Shown: positions 35,883 through 45,299, counted from the first letter of the stretch. The stretch is 64,000 nucleotides of DNA from Actinomycetota bacterium (GCA_040881665.1 JBBECT010000007.1:186001-250000); one strand, 5' to 3'. A program made the numbers and translations. The notes: generated from the letters alone by a model not told the origin.

Positions 35883-36787
35883 CGATCCACCAGCCGATCG
35901 CGCAGGGCGACGAGTTCGGCGCGAGCTCGGAGCGCGGCCCAGGCGATCGGCAGCGTCGCGCGTCGCCACCCCGCCGCCCGGTGCTTCGCGTAGTAGCGAT
36001 AGATGCTGTCGGAGTGCATCAGGTGGGTCTGTCTCGATCGCCCGATCGATACGGCGCCGACGTGGAGCACCTCGACCGTGGGGGTGAACACCACCTTCCA
36101 TCCTGCTCGCCGAAGCCGTGTCGTGAGATCGAGTTCCTCGGCGTAGAGGAAGAACGATTCGTCGAAGAGACCGACCTCCTCGAGTGCGGAGCGGCGCACG
36201 AGCATGCAGCTGCCGGAGACCCAGTCGACCTCGCGCGAGCCGCCCCGGTCCCACGCCACCATCCGGTAGGCGCGCGAGAATCGGTTGTCCGGGAGGAACG
36301 GACCGAGGAACGCGTGGCCGACCGCCTCGGTCACGGTCGGGATCTTCCGCCCGCTCGCGTACACCGTGCCGTCCGGGTCCCGCACGAGCGGACCGACGAC
36401 GGCGACGTCCTCGTCCTCCTCACCCGCCGCCACGAGCGCCGCGACCGACCCCTCCCACAGCTCGATGTCGGGATTCGGGAGGAAGATCCAGGGCGCGTCG
36501 GTCTCCCGGATCCCCTGGTTCCACGCGACCGACAGCCCCCGGTTGTCCGGGTTCTCTACGAGTCGAACCTGCGGGAAAGCATCCGCCGCGCGGCGGGCGC
36601 TCCCGTCTTGGGATGCGTTGTCGATCACGAGCACGTCCAGCCGGGCTCCGCCCGCGTTCGCGAGCAGGCTCTCGATGCACGCGAGCAGGTAGTCCCCCGC
36701 GTTGTAGTTGACGATCGCGACGGCGACGTCGGCGGGCGCGGTCGACCCTTCGTTGCTCAGAGTCGTTCGTTCGGACGCGATCGTCAT
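35879..36787 (-). CDS. wbbL: GT2 rhamnosyltransferase-like (WbbL-like)
   Basis: A 302-aa family-2 glycosyltransferase. VAIVNYNAGDYLLACIESL opens the fold, LVIDNASQDGS and LPNPDIEL provide nucleotide and metal contacts, and FDESFFLYAEELDLTTRLR is the acceptor-side ED motif. It resembles WbbL, which in mycobacteria adds the linker rhamnose to decaprenyl-diphospho-GlcNAc, and its place between a ManC-like gene and rml genes matches that locus. Start: ATG with GAGGGAG 7 nt upstream. The specificity is an inference from synteny. Confidence 0.8.
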   Translation of the reverse strand: MTIASERTTLSNEGSTAPADVAVAIVNYNAGDYLLACIESLLANAGGARLDVLVIDNASQDGSARRAADAFPQVRLVENPDNRGLSVAWNQGIRETDAPWIFLPNPDIELWEGSVAALVAAGEEDEDVAVVGPLVRDPDGTVYASGRKIPTVTEAVGHAFLGPFLPDNRFSRAYRMVAWDRGGSREVDWVSGSCMLVRRSALEEVGLFDESFFLYAEELDLTTRLRRAGWKVVFTPTVEVLHVGAVSIGRSRQTHLMHSDSIYRYYAKHRAAGWRRATLPIAWAALRARAELVALRDRLVDR

Positions 36788-36799
36788 CGGAAAACTCCC

Positions 36800-37258
36800 T
36801 CACTCGTGCGGGGTCTGGGCGACCAGGAAGATGCCGAGCGCGATCGCGGCCACGCCGGCCCATCGCAACGCCGCCACGTCCTGCGCGAGCACGAACCGGT
36901 CGAACAGGAGGATCAGAACGTAGGTGAGCGCGGCGAACGGGTAGGCGAACGAGAGCGACGCGCGGGACAGGACGGCGAGCCAGACCACCGCGGAGATCCC
37001 GAACAGGAACAGCCCGATCCAGACCGCGGGGGTCGTGACGACCTGCTTGGCGTGTCCGGCGTCGAACCTCAACGCGCCGGTCGCCTCGGTCACCTGGTCC
37101 ATCCCATGCTTGAGCGTCAGCTGCGCCACCGCCGCGAGGGTGACGGAGAGTAGGATCATCGCGATCAACATCAGGCGGTTCCCCTCTTTCGGCTCGTTCG
37201 CCTCCGGCGTCGTGACGACGCGCGGAAGCTCGGTGTCGTGATGGTTGGTGCGCGCCAC
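36800..37258 (-). CDS. EmrE/EamA-like small membrane transporter
   Basis: A 152-aa protein whose last 120 residues form four membrane helices of the EmrE/ArnE type (MILLSVTLAAVAQLTLKHGM; FAYPFAALTYVLILLFDRF). In polysaccharide clusters such proteins often act as flippases or partners for polyprenyl-phosphate sugars; this is inferred, not shown. The GTG at 37256-37258 lies 3 nt after the wzt stop. An internal ATG at 37169-37171, with AGAGGGG about 9 nt upstream, begins right at the first helix and may be the true start. Confidence 0.75.
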   Translation of the reverse strand: MARTNHHDTELPRVVTTPEANEPKEGNRLMLIAMILLSVTLAAVAQLTLKHGMDQVTEATGALRFDAGHAKQVVTTPAVWIGLFLFGISAVVWLAVLSRASLSFAYPFAALTYVLILLFDRFVLAQDVAALRWAGVAAIALGIFLVAQTPHE

Positions 37259-37261
37259 GGG

Positions 37262-38440
37262 CTACAGTTCCTCGGCCTCGATCTCGACCCGTGCGGACAT
37301 CTCCTCACGCCGCTGCTGCGGCTCGACCACCTCGAACCAGTACCGCTGCGTCTGCACGTGATACGCCTGTCTCGTCGCCGCTGACTCGAGTCCGACCGTG
37401 ACCCAGTACCGACCCGCCTCGAACGGCAGGTCGGGCACGCGGAAGCGGAGCCGTCGTTTGCCGTCGATCCGGCCGAGATCGATACCGGCCTCGGAGGTGC
37501 GACCGATCGCCCGCATCAGGTTCGTTCCGTCGTGGATCGCGATCGACGCGTCGACGTCGTCCACCGCCCCGTTCGCCCGGATCTCGACCTCGACGAGCAG
37601 GTCCTCCTCCGGAGCGAACGCACCCTCGGTGGTGCCGTCCTGCCGGACCAGCGCGACCGAGGACACCTCGACCTCGCGCGATCCGTGTTCGGGGATGAAG
37701 TTCGGATCACGCGAGAGCAGCACGTATCGCATCTCATGGACGACCTCGTCGGGCGTGCCGATCGCGTGCACGTTGCCGTGATCGAGCATGACCGCTCGAT
37801 CACAGATCGCGCGCACCGTGTCGAGCGCGTGGGTGACGAGGATGATCGTGCGGCCGTCCTGCTGGAATCGACGGACCCGATCGAGACACCGCTGCTGGAA
37901 CGCCTCGTCCCCGACCGCGAGGACCTCGTCGATCAGCAGCACCTCGGGGTCGACGTGGACCGCGACCGCGAACCCGAGCCGCACGAGCATCCCCGAGGAG
38001 TAGAACTTCACCTGCGTCTCCATGAAGTCCGGCAGCTCGGCGAATTCCACGATGTCGCGATACACGCGATCGGTGTCCTTGCGGGTGAGTCCGAGGAACG
38101 AGGCGTTCAGGTAGACGTTGTCCTTGCCGGTCAGCTCCGGGTGGAAGCCGGCTCCGAGCTCGAGCAGGGCGGCGAGCCGGCCACGCTGGCGCACGATCCC
38201 CGACGAGGGCCGCAGGATCCCGGCGATCACCTTCAACAGCGTCGTCTTGCCCGACCCGTTGTGACCGATCAGGCCGAGGGACTCCCCCTCGTGGATCTCG
38301 AACGATACGTCGCGCAACGCCCAGAACTCCTCGGCTCGGGAGTGGGACGACAACACGCGCGCCTTCAGCGAGGACGGCTTCTCCTTGTAGAGACGGAAGC
38401 GCTTGCTGACGTCTTCGACCTGGATCGCGGGCGCGGTCAC
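37262..38440 (-). CDS. wzt: polysaccharide ABC exporter ATPase with C-terminal binding domain (Wzt)
   Basis: A 392-aa ATPase of O-antigen/teichoic-acid-type exporters. Walker A is LIGHNGSGKTT (about residues 58-67), the degenerate signature is KFYSSGMLVRLGFAVA, Walker B is VLLIDEVLAVGDEAF and the switch His is in LVTHAL. After about residue 245 there is a beta-sandwich Wzt-C domain that in E. coli O9a recognises the modified glycan end. The GTG start at 38438-38440 lies 4 nt after the wzm stop. With Wzm it exports a completed lipid-linked polysaccharide. Confidence 0.93.
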   Translation of the reverse strand: MTAPAIQVEDVSKRFRLYKEKPSSLKARVLSSHSRAEEFWALRDVSFEIHEGESLGLIGHNGSGKTTLLKVIAGILRPSSGIVRQRGRLAALLELGAGFHPELTGKDNVYLNASFLGLTRKDTDRVYRDIVEFAELPDFMETQVKFYSSGMLVRLGFAVAVHVDPEVLLIDEVLAVGDEAFQQRCLDRVRRFQQDGRTIILVTHALDTVRAICDRAVMLDHGNVHAIGTPDEVVHEMRYVLLSRDPNFIPEHGSREVEVSSVALVRQDGTTEGAFAPEEDLLVEVEIRANGAVDDVDASIAIHDGTNLMRAIGRTSEAGIDLGRIDGKRRLRFRVPDLPFEAGRYWVTVGLESAATRQAYHVQTQRYWFEVVEPQQRREEMSARVEIEAEEL

Positions 38441-38444
38441 CGGA

Positions 38445-39290
38445 TCACAGCTCCTCGGCGAAGTCGCCCGACATCCGGAAGAACAGCCGCCAGGTCGCCC
38501 ACAGCAGGGCGAGCGAGGCCGCGAGGACGATCCCCAGCCCGAGCGCGACCTCACCGACGCTCCAGTCGAACAGCACCTGCTGCGCCACTCCGTCGACGAC
38601 CGGCGCGGGGTCGCCGTAGAGCGCCCGCTGGAAGCCCTGGATCACCGTGGCCAGCGGGTTGAGCAGATAGGCGCCGAAGGCCCGGCCCCCGAGCACCTCG
38701 GAGCCCTGCAGCTTCTCCTGGACGAACCCGCTCGAATACACGATCGGCGTGAGCCAGAACCACACGAGCAGTCCGATCCCGATCAGGTGCTGGACGTCGC
38801 GATACCGCACGTTCAACGCGGAGGCCCAGAAGGTGATCGCGGTGGTGAACACCACCAACGTGACGATCGCCAACGGCAGCAGCGTGATCTCGGGCCACGA
38901 GAAGCCGGTCCCCGACACGAGCATGAACAGCACCAGCACGACCGTCTGCAGCACGTAGTCGACGAGGGCGACCCCGATCGCGGACAGGGGAAGGATCTCT
39001 CGAGGGAAGTAGACCTTCTTCACGAGGTTCGCGTTGTCGATCACCGAGGTCGAGCCGGTCGACAGCGAGTTCGACAGGACGTTCCACGCGAGCAGACCCG
39101 AGAGCAGGTACACGGGGAAGTTCGGCATCGTGGTGCCGAGCATCACGGCGACGAACGAGAACACCGCGAGGAACACGACGGGGTTCAGCAACGACCAGAC
39201 GGCACCGAGGACCGACGCCGTGTACTTGACCTTGAGTTCCTTGCGGATCAGGTTCAGGAGGATCTCGCGGTAGCCCGCAAGCTCCCGCAC
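38445..39290 (-). CDS. wzm: polysaccharide ABC exporter permease (Wzm)
   Basis: A 281-aa ABC-2 type permease with six membrane helices and the family N-terminus RELAGYREILLNLIRKEL and KVKYTASVLGAVWSLLNP, matching O-antigen and teichoic acid exporters. The first usual start in frame is the GTG at 39288-39290, which has no Shine-Dalgarno sequence. A perfect SD (GGAGGAGGG, 39359-39367) lies 8 nt before an in-frame ATC at 39348-39350 that would add 20 plausible residues. A TAGACT box at 39431-39436 is a likely promoter for wzm-wzt and the genes after them. Confidence 0.92.
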   Translation of the reverse strand: MRELAGYREILLNLIRKELKVKYTASVLGAVWSLLNPVVFLAVFSFVAVMLGTTMPNFPVYLLSGLLAWNVLSNSLSTGSTSVIDNANLVKKVYFPREILPLSAIGVALVDYVLQTVVLVLFMLVSGTGFSWPEITLLPLAIVTLVVFTTAITFWASALNVRYRDVQHLIGIGLLVWFWLTPIVYSSGFVQEKLQGSEVLGGRAFGAYLLNPLATVIQGFQRALYGDPAPVVDGVAQQVLFDWSVGEVALGLGIVLAASLALLWATWRLFFRMSGDFAEEL

Positions 39291-39430
39291 GCGGCCGAGC
39301 CGCAGGTGGGGCGATTCCGAGGTCCGTTCGACCAGATCCGCGCTGCCGATGGCAGGTGCCCTCCTCCGCCGGTGACCCCCGCCGGTGCGTGTGTCCAGGG
39401 GGAACCCGCTGGTGAGCGGGCGTGGGGGCG

Positions 39431-39436
39431 AGTCTA
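39431..39436 (-). promoter_or_regulatory. candidate -10 for the wzm-wzt operon
   Basis: TAGACT on the minus strand in the 178-nt gap between a GT4 gene and wzm, giving a leader of about 75 nt to the ATC start candidate. Confidence 0.4.
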
Positions 39437-39468
39437 GCAACCGGGGTCGGGCGCCCGGTCGACCGGCG

Positions 39469-40824
39469 TCATGGCGTTCGCGTGAATTCCTCGAAGGCTT
39501 CGGCGTAGGAGAGGCCGTAGCCCTCCCGCACGACCAGCTCGTCGTCGACACCCACGTCGGCCAAGGCTCCGGCCCACCGGGCCATCGAGGTACGGACGGG
39601 ATCTCCCACGAGGTCCAGCGTCGCCTCGATCGCCGACGCGTACCCGCGGGCGGTGACGTCCCCCTCGGCGAGGGCGCGCATGTGAGCTGCCGCGGCGCCG
39701 CCCATCCGGACGCGCCGCTCGTCGTCGGCCGCGAGGGAGCCGAGGACCGAGGCCAGCTCGTCCACGTCGGGAACCCCGGGCGCGACGCGGACGACGAACC
39801 GGTCGGGCACATCGAGGTAGGTTCCGGTCCCGCTGACCACGGTCGGGCGGCCCGCCTGCATCGCCCGCGCGAGCGTTCCGCTGACCTCACCGCGGTGCGG
39901 GTGGCGCAGATCGACCACCACGTCACTGGCCTTGAGCCACCCACGGAAGTCGTCGTCGCTCACATCCGAGTGCACCTCGATCCGCTCCGCGATACCGCTG
40001 CGCTCGACGAGCGCATCGACGTCGAACCCGGTGATGCGTCTGCCCACGAGCGCCAGGTGGACCTCCGGTCCGAGGGTCGCGACCGCCGCCACGACCTCGC
40101 CGATCCGCTTCGCCTCGTTCAGATCCCCGAGCGCGCCGATCACGACGCGTGCGCCCGCGGCCTCGAGCGGTGCCCGCAGAACCTTCCCGCGAGACTCGGC
40201 GCGCACCATGTCGCGGTCGGACTCGACGACCGGGTGCGGAACGACGAACACCGGCGTGCGACAACCGAGTTCGCGCAGGTACCGCTCGCAGAACGCTGAG
40301 TGGACGATCACGCCCCGTGCCCGCCGCACCACGTGACCGCACCACGGATCGCGAAGCGATTCGTTGCGGAGCACGTCGGGCGAGGTCAGGCGTGAGCGCA
40401 ACAACGCCGCCTCACGCTCGGCGACGAAGCCGAGCGGGTCGCCGGCGACGACCATCCCGCGGACGAAGTCATCGAGTGCGAGGTCGTGGAGGACGACCAG
40501 ACCCGGTGCCTGACAGGCGAACCGGTAGATATCGCGATGGAACTCGACGTTGTTGCCGAGCTGATAGATCCCGAGTCGGTACCAGGGAACGATCCCCTCG
40601 TGCTTGGGTTCCAACGGCCACGGGACCTGCAGGTCGTGCCGATCGGTGAAGCCGATCCGTCGCAGACCGTCGAGCACGGCGGCTGAGTAGGTGGCGATCC
40701 CCGTGGGAGCCGGCGGCAGAGGTGACAGGAATCCGAGCTTCGGGTGCATCTGGGCGTCCCACACGCGCCGCTGCCGGTACCGCCTCCGCACACGAGCCGC
40801 GGCCGCCCGGGCTCGCCGCACCAT
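39469..40824 (-). CDS. GT4 family glycosyltransferase
   Basis: A 451-aa GT-B fold glycosyltransferase. The N-terminal acceptor half includes LGFLSPLPPAPTGIATYSA; the C-terminal donor half has VIGALGDLNEAKRIGEVV and RHPHRGEVSGTLARAMQAGRP, equivalent to the E-x7-E region of GT4 enzymes but with the first Glu replaced in context. A short basic N-terminal tail precedes the fold, so a later start (MHPKLGFLSP) is possible. The ATG overlaps the previous gene's stop by one base (TGATG). The sugar is unknown. Confidence 0.85.
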   Translation of the reverse strand: MVRRARAAAARVRRRYRQRRVWDAQMHPKLGFLSPLPPAPTGIATYSAAVLDGLRRIGFTDRHDLQVPWPLEPKHEGIVPWYRLGIYQLGNNVEFHRDIYRFACQAPGLVVLHDLALDDFVRGMVVAGDPLGFVAEREAALLRSRLTSPDVLRNESLRDPWCGHVVRRARGVIVHSAFCERYLRELGCRTPVFVVPHPVVESDRDMVRAESRGKVLRAPLEAAGARVVIGALGDLNEAKRIGEVVAAVATLGPEVHLALVGRRITGFDVDALVERSGIAERIEVHSDVSDDDFRGWLKASDVVVDLRHPHRGEVSGTLARAMQAGRPTVVSGTGTYLDVPDRFVVRVAPGVPDVDELASVLGSLAADDERRVRMGGAAAAHMRALAEGDVTARGYASAIEATLDLVGDPVRTSMARWAGALADVGVDDELVVREGYGLSYAEAFEEFTRTP

Positions 40825-41873
40825 CAGTCCAGGAGCCGGGTGACGACCTCCGGCCAGGTCGGGACCTTCTCGCGGATCAAGGCGTTCCCGGCGGCTCCGA
40901 GCCGCGGAGCGAGGTCCCGGTCGTTGGCGAGCCGGTCGATCGCCGCACCTATCGCCTTCGGATCGGGCTCGGCGACGATCCCGGTCTCGCCGTCCGTGAC
41001 GAACTCGAGCGGGCCGCCGGCATCGGTGAGCGTGATCACGGGGCGCTCCGCGGCAAAGCCCTCGATCGTCACGTAGCCGTAGTCCTCGTCGAACGGACCG
41101 AAGTACACGCCCAGCGCTCCGGCGAACAGCTCATGCAGCCGCTCGTCCGGTGGTCCGACCTCGAACCGCACGCGATCGGCGACGCCGAGCTCGTCCGCCT
41201 GGGCCCGCAGCGCCTGCTCGTCCGGACCGCGGCCGACGAGGACGAGCTTGACGCCGCTCGTGGAGTGACGCATCGCCTCGATCACGAGCGACTGGCGCTT
41301 GAGAGGCTCGAATCGGCTCGGGAACAGCAGGTAGTCCCCGTAGCCCCCCGGCGTCATCGCGAGGAGCACCTCGGCGATCGGCGACGGGTGGTAGAGCGCC
41401 TCGGATCCCATCCGGAGCGAGTTCCACAGCCGGTCAGCGGTGTTCTGCGCGTTCGTGAAGACGCGCTTGGCCTCACCCAGCGCGATCCGATCGGCGTGCT
41501 GGATCATGTCGCGTACCTTCGCACCCTCCGCCTGCCGAGACAGGTCGGCGAACTCGGGATGGTCCCAGAGCTCGTAGGCGGATCGGTGCTGGTGGATCAA
41601 CCACGCGATCTTGCGCTCGTGCTTCACGAGGTAGGCGGGAAACTTCAGCGCGATCACCGCATCGACCTTCAGCCCGTTGGACTCGGACAGGTCCAGCGAT
41701 CGCCACACGGCCATGTGATGGGCGAGCTCGCTCGCCGGATACCACTTGCCCGCGACCGTGACCTGTTCCGCCTCGTGTCCGGCTTCGATCAGCGCCCGGA
41801 CGAGGGCCTCGGTGTGCGTCTCGGCTCCCCCGCGAACGAAGGCGGTCTGAGGATGCACAACGGCGACGCGCAT
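40824..41873 (-). CDS. GT4 family glycosyltransferase
   Basis: A 349-aa retaining glycosyltransferase. It starts MRVAVVHPQTAFVRGGAE, and the donor half has LLFPSRFEPLKRQSLVIEAM, KLVLVGRGPDEQALR and FGPFDEDYGYVTIEGFAAERP, the last holding the two conserved glutamates of the E-x7-E motif region. The start is set at the ATG 41871-41873 where the fold begins; it overlaps the upstream stop by one base. It is part of the rmlB-rmlD-GT operon and probably adds one sugar of the exported repeat. Confidence 0.88.
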   Translation of the reverse strand: MRVAVVHPQTAFVRGGAETHTEALVRALIEAGHEAEQVTVAGKWYPASELAHHMAVWRSLDLSESNGLKVDAVIALKFPAYLVKHERKIAWLIHQHRSAYELWDHPEFADLSRQAEGAKVRDMIQHADRIALGEAKRVFTNAQNTADRLWNSLRMGSEALYHPSPIAEVLLAMTPGGYGDYLLFPSRFEPLKRQSLVIEAMRHSTSGVKLVLVGRGPDEQALRAQADELGVADRVRFEVGPPDERLHELFAGALGVYFGPFDEDYGYVTIEGFAAERPVITLTDAGGPLEFVTDGETGIVAEPDPKAIGAAIDRLANDRDLAPRLGAAGNALIREKVPTWPEVVTRLLD

Positions 41874-42262
41874 CAGGTCCGCTCCCGCTGATCGCGTTCC
41901 GCGCGCAGGCGTGCGATCTCGGCCTCTGCGGCCTGCAGACGCTCGGCGAGCTGGGTCGTGAGCTCCGCGTGATCGGCGAGCAGCCGGTCGTAGCGCCACG
42001 TGACCGGGCGCAGGAAGCGGAACACGCGGAGCTTGAGTTGGCGCCGCCACCTCGAGATCGAGGCGAGGTTCGGTTCGCCGCGCGGGATCACCTCCCGCTC
42101 GTCCGCGCGCATCAGCGCGGCGAAATCGTGCAGGCCGTCGCGCACCTGCTGGGTCTCGAGGCGTCCGAGCGGGGTGGCCTCTTCGGCCCAGTAGAGCTCG
42201 CGGAGCAGCGCCGCACGGGCGTCCTCGGTCGCATCGGTGGGGGGCGGGTCGTCGCTGCGCAT
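41873..42262 (-). CDS. small coiled-coil protein in the polysaccharide cluster
   Basis: A 129-aa protein not matched to a known family. The N-terminus is acidic and Pro/Asp-rich, the middle has a basic amphipathic stretch (ISRWRRQLKLRVFRFLRP) that could lie on a membrane, and the last 40 residues form a heptad-patterned coiled coil (LADHAELTTQLAERLQAAEA). Such proteins occur next to glycosyltransferases and may anchor or measure chain length, as WbdD-type coiled coils do, but that is speculative. TGATG overlap with the following glycosyltransferase supports a real, co-translated gene. Confidence 0.7.
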   Translation of the reverse strand: MRSDDPPPTDATEDARAALLRELYWAEEATPLGRLETQQVRDGLHDFAALMRADEREVIPRGEPNLASISRWRRQLKLRVFRFLRPVTWRYDRLLADHAELTTQLAERLQAAEAEIARLRAERDQRERT

Positions 42263-42272
42263 CGGCGTCAGG

Positions 42273-42278
42273 AGCGTA
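42273..42278 (-). promoter_or_regulatory. candidate near-leaderless -10 before the coiled-coil gene
   Basis: TACGCT on the minus strand, 10 nt before the ATG at 42262, in the 19-nt gap after rmlD. It would be a weak internal promoter. Confidence 0.3.
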
Positions 42279-42281
42279 GCA

Positions 42282-43157
42282 TCACCGCAGGTCGCTCCCG
42301 GTGTTCCGGCTCGGGGGAGGTGTCTGCAGCCGTCCGAGCAGGTCCGCGAGCGCATCGTCGAGCGGCCGCATCGGCTCGATCCCGAGCGCGCCGACGAACA
42401 CGCTCATGAGCGAGGAATCCCGCGGCCGCGGAGCGGGCAACGCGAGCTCCTCCGCGGTCTGCGCGACGACCTCGCCCGGCAACTCCCCGATCGCGACCGC
42501 GCGAGACAGCACGTCGAACCACGTCGTCGGCTCGGGACCGCCGAGGTGATAGGTCCCGAACCGTCCGGTCAGCACCAGCGGGAGGAGGCGCGCCGCGAGT
42601 TCGTGCACCGAGGTCGGGCTGCCGATCCTGTCGGCGAGACCGCCCGCGGCCTCCCCCGCCCGCAACGCGCGGAGCCGACCCGTGAGGAAGTCGTCCCCAC
42701 CGCCGAATACGAACCCGGTTCGCACGATGAAGTGTTCGGCGAGGCCCTGGCGCACGAACCGTTCCCCGGCCAGCTTGCTCCGCGCGTAGACCGAGGCCGG
42801 CGCGGGCGTGTCGACCTCGTCGTAGGGGGCGCCCTTCGTTCCGTCGAAGACGTAGTCGGTCGACACGTGCAGCAGCACGGCACCCACGTCGCGTGCAGCC
42901 TGCGCCAGCGCCTGGGGGCCCAGGGCGTTGTCGCGGAACGCGCGGTCGGGGTCGGACTCGCACGCGTCGACCTTCGTGAACGCGGCGAGATTGAGGATCA
43001 GGTCGGGAGCGACCTCGGCGACGGCGGCGCGCACGGCGACGTGATCGCCGACATCGAGCTGGTCCCGGGTCGCGGCGTGGGCCCGGTGGTGAGCGGGAAC
43101 CTGATCGAGGAACGCCCGCCCGAGTCCACCGCCCGCGCCGGTGACGAGCAGCCTCAT
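42282..43157 (-). CDS. rmlD: dTDP-4-dehydrorhamnose reductase
   Basis: A 291-aa SDR-fold enzyme that reduces dTDP-4-keto-L-rhamnose to dTDP-L-rhamnose in the last step of the pathway. NAD(P)H motif [11 protein letters not shown] near residue 6, [14 protein letters not shown], the catalytic STDYVFDG and Y-x3-K in [11 protein letters not shown], and [10 protein letters not shown]. The ATG at 43155-43157 overlaps the rmlB stop (ATGA). The partner 3,5-epimerase gene rmlC is not in the window. Confidence 0.94.
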   Translation of the reverse strand: MRLLVTGAGGGLGRAFLDQVPAHHRAHAATRDQLDVGDHVAVRAAVAEVAPDLILNLAAFTKVDACESDPDRAFRDNALGPQALAQAARDVGAVLLHVSTDYVFDGTKGAPYDEVDTPAPASVYARSKLAGERFVRQGLAEHFIVRTGFVFGGGDDFLTGRLRALRAGEAAGGLADRIGSPTSVHELAARLLPLVLTGRFGTYHLGGPEPTTWFDVLSRAVAIGELPGEVVAQTAEELALPAPRPRDSSLMSVFVGALGIEPMRPLDDALADLLGRLQTPPPSRNTGSDLR

Positions 43158-44137
43158 CGGGTCGCCGCGACCCGCATCTCGTCCGCCCACGACCGGTGTT
43201 CCCGGTACCACTCCACGGTGCGCGCCAAGCCCTCGTCGAACGCGACCCGCGGCGACCATCCGAGGGCTCGGAGCAGATCCGAACGGACCCCATAGCGGAA
43301 ATCGTGTCCCGGACGATCGTCCACGAACCCGATCGACGCCGGATCGGCACCCGTCCCGGCGCACACCGCTCGCGCGAGATCCAGGTTCGACAACTCGTGG
43401 CCCGCCCCGATGTTGTAGACCGCGCCGGGCTCGCCCCGATCCATCGCGGCCAGGCACCCAGCCGCCCAGTCGGTGACGAACAGCCACTCGCGACGCTGCC
43501 GGCCCCGGTCGTAGACCGGAAGCGGCCGCCCATCGAGCGCCGCCGTGACGTAGGTCGGGATCGCCTTCTCGGGGTTCTGACGCGGCCCGAACGCGTTCGT
43601 CCCCCGCACGACGGTCACCGGCATCCCGTAGGTGACGTGGTACGCGGCGCACAGCAGATCGGCCGCGGCCTTGCTCGCCGCGTAGGGGCTCCGCGGCCGC
43701 AGGGGCGCGTCCTCGGCGAACAGGCTGTCGTCGTCGGCGTTCGCCCCGTAGACCTCGTCGGTCGAGACCATGAGCAGGGGCCGTCCGTGCGCCCGACACG
43801 CGTCGAGGAGCACCTGCGTTCCGGTCACATTGGTCCGCACGAACGCGGCGGGGCCGGTGATGCTGCGATCGACGTGACTCTCCGCGGCCGCATGCAGCAC
43901 ACGATCGACACCGGCGACGAGTCGGTCGGCAACGCCGGTGTCGGCCACGTCACCTTCGACGAACACGAACCGCTCGTCACCTTCGTGCGCGGACAGGTTC
44001 GCGCGCGAACCGGCGTAGGTCAGAGCGTCGAGCACGGTGACCCGGACCGCCGGACGATCGAGCAGCGCATCGACGAGGTGCGAGCCGATGAAGCCGGCCC
44101 CGCCGGTGACGAGCACGTGTTCGGCCCGTTCGCTCAT
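43154..44137 (-). CDS. rmlB: dTDP-glucose 4,6-dehydratase
   Basis: A 327-aa extended SDR enzyme that converts dTDP-glucose to dTDP-4-keto-6-deoxyglucose. The NAD loop is TGGAGFIGS at residues 11-19, the catalytic triad region is STDEVYG, and the Y-x3-K is [23 protein letters not shown] and [16 protein letters not shown] are also diagnostic. The ATG at 44135-44137 lies 4 nt after the upstream GT4 stop. It forms an operon with rmlD and the glycosyltransferases. Confidence 0.95.
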   Translation of the reverse strand: MSERAEHVLVTGGAGFIGSHLVDALLDRPAVRVTVLDALTYAGSRANLSAHEGDERFVFVEGDVADTGVADRLVAGVDRVLHAAAESHVDRSITGPAAFVRTNVTGTQVLLDACRAHGRPLLMVSTDEVYGANADDDSLFAEDAPLRPRSPYAASKAAADLLCAAYHVTYGMPVTVVRGTNAFGPRQNPEKAIPTYVTAALDGRPLPVYDRGRQRREWLFVTDWAAGCLAAMDRGEPGAVYNIGAGHELSNLDLARAVCAGTGADPASIGFVDDRPGHDFRYGVRSDLLRALGWSPRVAFDEGLARTVEWYREHRSWADEMRVAATR

Positions 44138-44141
44138 CGCC

Positions 44142-45299
44142 TCAGACCCCCGCCGTCCGGGCCGCCCGCCGGAACGTCTCCGCCGTCTGCTTGGCCGTGC
44201 GCATCCATGTGAACTCCGCAGCTCGAACGAGCCCCGAGGCCGAAAGCCGCTCGGCGAGGTCGGCGTCGTCGAGCAACTGGCGCATCGCCGCCGCCAGACC
44301 TTCGACGTCGTCGGGATCGACGAGCAAGGCCGCATCGCCTGCGACCTCCGGCAAGGAGGAAACCTCGGAGGTGAGCACCGGGATGCCGCACGCCATCGCC
44401 TCGAGCACCGGCATCCCGAACCCTTCGTACCGCGACGGGTAGGCGAAGACGGTCGCGCCGGTGAGCAGGGCGAGACGGTCCGCGTCGCTCACGTAGCCCG
44501 TGCGCACGATCCTCTCGCGCACGGCCGGAGGCAGCGCGGCGATCTCGGCCTCGAGGTCGGCCGCCGCCTTCGGGAACCACCGCACCGGCCCGCCCGCGAT
44601 CACCAGGGAGGGACCCTCCCCGAGCCCGGCGAACGAACGCACCAGGGTCGTGAGGTTCTTGCGCGGCTCGATACCGCCGACGAAGAACAGGTAGGGACCG
44701 TCGATCCCGTAGCGGCGACGGACCTCGGCGACCGCCCGGTCGGGGGCGGGGCGGAACGCATCCGCATCGACCCCGTGATGCACCGTGTCGACCCGCTCGG
44801 GATCCACGTCGTACAAGGCGATCAGATCGCGACGTGTCGCCTCGGAGGGAACGAGGATCCGCGCGGCGTCGTCGAGCCACCGTCGGAACCGGCGTCGCCA
44901 TCGCCCGTCGGTGTGCGGTGCGGTCTCGGGGAACAGGCGGAACGCGAGGTCGTGCACCATGAGCACGACGCCGCGGCTCGCGGTCGCCGGCGGGACGAAG
45001 TTGGTCGCCAAGAGCACGTCGAAATCGCAGAACCACTCGAGCTTCGGCACGCCGGTGCGCGAGGCGAGCGGCTCGAACAGGCGGGCGGGGAACGGGGTGC
45101 TCTTCTCCGCGAAGTTCGGCGCGCCGACCTCGCCGAAGAAGCTGCGCGGGCGGAGCACACCCTTCGCATGCAGGTACCAGGCCAGGTACCGGCCCTCGGG
45201 ATCGGCGTGCGGCAGGGCGTGGATCAGGTGCTGCGCGTAGTAGCCCACGCCGGTCTTGCGCGCGTCCAGTGCCGGTCGTGCATCGATCGCCACTCGCAT
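44142..45299 (-). CDS. GT4 family glycosyltransferase
   Basis: A 385-aa glycosyltransferase similar to mannosyl/rhamnosyl transferases of lipopolysaccharide and mycolyl-arabinogalactan loci. MRVAIDARPALDARKTGVGYY opens the acceptor domain; the donor domain has YLFFVGGIEPRKNLTTLVRSF and VFAYPSRYEGFGMPVLEAMA with both GT4 glutamates intact. TAGGCT ends 9 nt before the ATG at 45299, so this gene probably begins a separate transcript (GT4-rmlB-rmlD and beyond). The sugar transferred is not predictable. Confidence 0.9.
   Translation of the reverse strand: MRVAIDARPALDARKTGVGYYAQHLIHALPHADPEGRYLAWYLHAKGVLRPRSFFGEVGAPNFAEKSTPFPARLFEPLASRTGVPKLEWFCDFDVLLATNFVPPATASRGVVLMVHDLAFRLFPETAPHTDGRWRRRFRRWLDDAARILVPSEATRRDLIALYDVDPERVDTVHHGVDADAFRPAPDRAVAEVRRRYGIDGPYLFFVGGIEPRKNLTTLVRSFAGLGEGPSLVIAGGPVRWFPKAAADLEAEIAALPPAVRERIVRTGYVSDADRLALLTGATVFAYPSRYEGFGMPVLEAMACGIPVLTSEVSSLPEVAGDAALLVDPDDVEGLAAAMRQLLDDADLAERLSASGLVRAAEFTWMRTAKQTAETFRRAARTAGV

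Noticed and set aside
36800-37258. Guanidinium exporter with ykkC riboswitch
   Set aside because: It is EmrE-like, but no leader structure exists (3 nt from wzt), and its context is polysaccharide export.
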